Shown here in pieces: positions 62,308-64,000 of a DNA stretch of 64,000 nucleotides. Position 1 is the stretch's first letter, and every line of letters begins with the position of its first letter. Source of the DNA: Fibrisoma montanum (lineage in GTDB: Bacteria; Bacteroidota; Bacteroidia; Cytophagales; Spirosomataceae); the NCBI RefSeq assembly GCF_003583365.1, contig NZ_QXED01000011.1, positions 1-64,000 of the forward strand, given 5' to 3'. The notes beneath the pieces were generated by a model that did no database searches, was not told the DNA's origin, and worked only from the letters and a program-made list of their open reading frames with translations. A program made the translations under genes and the position numbers.

Positions 62308-64000
62308 TTATGGAAGGAGCTGCGGTTGCCGGATCAGCTTCTGCGAATGAACCGGCCGAACGCCATCCAGAATCTGAAGAATGTAAAACGCTTCGGCCGA
62401 CTGCCCAATTTTAACGTGCAGCTGGCCGGCTTCCAGGCGCAGATCGCTGCCGGTGATTTCAGTACGTAGTCCGTTCAGCTGGGTCAGTACAACGCGCAGC
62501 CGGCTGGTGGTTAGATTGGCCGGTACGCTGACGGTCACCTCATCGACGAATGGATTGGGCCATACCCGCCAGTTGCCTTCGGTTGCCACGGGTTGTCTGG
62601 CCAGTTCGACGGCGGCTGTACGGGCCGAGGGCGAGTAAACCGGAAAGACGCCGTTCTGCAGAGTTACCTCTGATATGATGCCCTCGCCTGAATCGCCCTG
62701 CCTGCGCACCGACAGCCGGTAGCGGCCGGGTTCCACACCGCCTACGCCGAGGCCGCTGGGATAAACGGCCAGTGGCGCGTAGTACCGGTACTGATTGTAG
62801 CCGCTGTAGTCATTGCCGTTGGTGGCAGACCCCCAGTTCGTTTCGCTGAATGGCCCATCGAGCCGTTCGAGCCGCATCTCAACCGGAACAGTCGCATCGG
62901 CCAGCAGTTGAAAGCCGTGGGTGGGCATATCGTATTTGTAGCCGACCGAGCGGATGGTCCAATCCGGTGCCGGATTGGACGTGACCGGCGGCTGAACGGG
63001 TGGGGCTGGCGGTGCCGGCTGCTGGGTTGGTGGCTGTACGGGCGATGTCGGCTGCTGCGTACCACTGATCACGGCGGCTTCGTGCACACCATCCTGGAGC
63101 GTAACTTCGGCCGATACACCAGTGCCGCTGTCGCCCTGCGACCGTACGGACAACCGGTAGCGACCTGCCTCAACCCCGCCAAATCCAATCACAGGTGGCA
63201 TGTAAAAGCGGTAATAGGTGTAGCCGCTATACTCCGTACTGGCCGTAGCGGGACCCCAGTTCGTTTCGTTGAATTGGCCATCCAGTCGTTCCAGCCGCAT
63301 TTCAACCGCGCCGGATGCGTCGGCCAGCAGTTGGAAGCCGTGCGAGATAGCGTCGTATTTGTAGCCGATCCGCCGAATCCGGCCGTCGGTGGGCGCAGGG
63401 TTGGTAACTACGGGCGGGGTTGGGGGTTGCGGGGTTGTAGGCTGCGGGGGCGTTGGCTGTACCGGAGCGGGTGCAGGCGCGGGTGGCGTAGGAGCCGGGG
63501 CGGGACCTGGCTGGACGTTATCACCGGCTGTGTAGGTAGTGAACTTACCATTCAGCAGCGTTACGTCGCTCCAGACGCCCTCGCCGGCATCGCCCTGCCG
63601 ACGTACCGACAGCCGATAGCGACCGGGTTCGACACCGCCTACACCTGCCGCGATGGGTGGGTAGAAACGGTAGTGGGTAAATCCGGCAAAATCAGCACTG
63701 GCCATTGGAGCACCCCAGTTGGTTTCTCCGCCGAACGAACCACCATCGATCCGTTGCAGACGAACCTCGACTGGGCCGGTTGCGTTGACCAGCAACTGAA
63801 ACCCGTGCGAAACAGCGTCGTACTTGTAGCCAATCATGCGAATCGCTTCGGTAGGTGTACCGCCGTTCTCGCTTGGCTGTGTGGGCTGCGTCGGGTTGGA
63901 GGGTGTCTGTACCGGACCGTTGCCGACGTGAAAGAGATCGCTGGGCGTGCCCGTGAAAGCCGGCTGGGTCGAGGTGACGCGAACGCGGTAGTTGCCGGGA
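62308..64000 (-). CDS. Repeat-rich type IX secretion cargo protein (5' end beyond window)
   Basis: At least 563 codons; the frame stays open to base 64000, so the start lies outside. Three repeats of about 95 residues begin with IGYKYDAVSHGFQLLVNATG, IGYKYDAISHGFQLLADASG and VGYKYDMPTHGFQLLADATV. Each contains ETNWG and a GRYRLSVRxQGD core. They are joined by Pro/Gln/Thr-rich linkers. The C-terminus (NWRVWPNPFVDEVTVSVP... AFYILQILDG) is a type IX (Por) sorting domain. Likely a secreted or surface-attached beta-rich protein; its head is unknown. Confidence 0.85.
   Translation of the reverse strand, partial: PGNYRVRVTSTQPAFTGTPSDLFHVGNGPVQTPSNPTQPTQPSENGGTPTEAIRMIGYKYDAVSHGFQLLVNATGPVEVRLQRIDGGSFGGETNWGAPMASADFAGFTHYRFYPPIAAGVGGVEPGRYRLSVRRQGDAGEGVWSDVTLLNGKFTTYTAGDNVQPGPAPAPTPPAPAPAPVQPTPPQPTTPQPPTPPVVTNPAPTDGRIRRIGYKYDAISHGFQLLADASGAVEMRLERLDGQFNETNWGPATASTEYSGYTYYRFYMPPVIGFGGVEAGRYRLSVRSQGDSGTGVSAEVTLQDGVHEAAVISGTQQPTSPVQPPTQQPAPPAPPVQPPVTSNPAPDWTIRSVGYKYDMPTHGFQLLADATVPVEMRLERLDGPFSETNWGSATNGNDYSGYNQYRYYAPLAVYPSGLGVGGVEPGRYRLSVRRQGDSGEGIISEVTLQNGVFPVYSPSARTAAVELARQPVATEGNWRVWPNPFVDEVTVSVPANLTTSRLRVVLTQLNGLRTEITGSDLRLEAGQLHVKIGQSAEAFYILQILDGVRPVHSQKLIRQPQLLP

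Overview
The window looks like a chromosomal segment of a Bacteroidota bacterium, most likely a Spirosoma-like member of the Cytophagales. The support is: promoters of the Bacteroidota housekeeping type (TTG or TTTG, 19-20 bp, TAnnTTTG); a near absence of Shine-Dalgarno sequences; a C-terminal type IX secretion sorting domain in the last gene; and gene neighbourhoods typical of the phylum (parA-parB-DUF5683-dapB-lepB; RelA/SpoT next to fur and purA). Nearly all of it is ordinary chromosomal gene content. There is no rRNA, CRISPR array, transposase, integrase or phage gene. One tRNA (Leu, anticodon UAG) is present.

Layout. 1-8.3 kb: alanine dehydrogenase divergent from an Lrp regulator, an FAD reductase divergent from a divergent GH13-like protein, a membrane protein, a radical SAM/SPASM protein and a LysR regulator. 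8.3-9.6 kb: two small hypotheticals and a 519-bp AT-rich spacer carrying a perfect 20-bp palindrome. 9.6-14.2 kb: parA, parB, DUF5683, dapB, lepB as one operon, closed by a 30-bp-arm hairpin shared with convergent ung. 15-21 kb: apaG, a methyltransferase, a copper-monooxygenase-like lipoprotein and a pair of TPR genes. 21-28.4 kb: a DEAD-box helicase with a roughly 320-nt leader, an RluA pseudouridine synthase, a TlpA-like protein, a small acidic protein and a sodium/solute symporter. 28.5-35 kb: clpS, recR, an exported superoxide dismutase, a PAS histidine kinase, a 2OG-Fe(II) oxygenase, a chromate transporter and an outer-membrane barrel. 35-40 kb: two adjacent coiled-coil/membrane proteins of unknown role, an ethanolamine-type permease and a UDG-fold-like protein. 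40-47 kb: purA, DUF3291 and fur as an operon, RelA/SpoT, tRNA-Leu and trigger factor. 47-53.7 kb: a small toxin-antitoxin insertion behind tig, a lipoprotein, a Sua5/YrdC enzyme, a glycosyltransferase, a YihY protein, a thioesterase and mltG. 53.9-57.4 kb: two tandem secreted paralogues of an unrecognised family. 57.6-64 kb: a PhyH dioxygenase, DinB, a GH3/beta-lactamase fusion and the 3' part of a repeat-rich type IX cargo protein.

Most unusual observations. (1) The last 32 bp of tig are repeated exactly 722 bp downstream, in the same reading frame with a stop codon, and the two copies bracket a RelE-type toxin-antitoxin pair whose toxin carries an in-frame amber codon. This looks like a tiny insertion that rebuilt the end of tig. 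(2) The two tandem secreted paralogues share a 387-bp tract with only 4 mismatches inside clearly more diverged genes, which indicates gene conversion. (3) Three genes, including fur, have the -7 element exactly 4 nt before their ATG, predicting leaderless mRNAs. (4) The DEAD-box helicase has a clear promoter far upstream, giving a long leader that could be regulatory. (5) Many gene ends carry unusually long and nearly perfect hairpins, one of them a 54-bp perfect palindrome with no loop.

All calls come from reading the sequence and from recalled family signatures; no database search was run.
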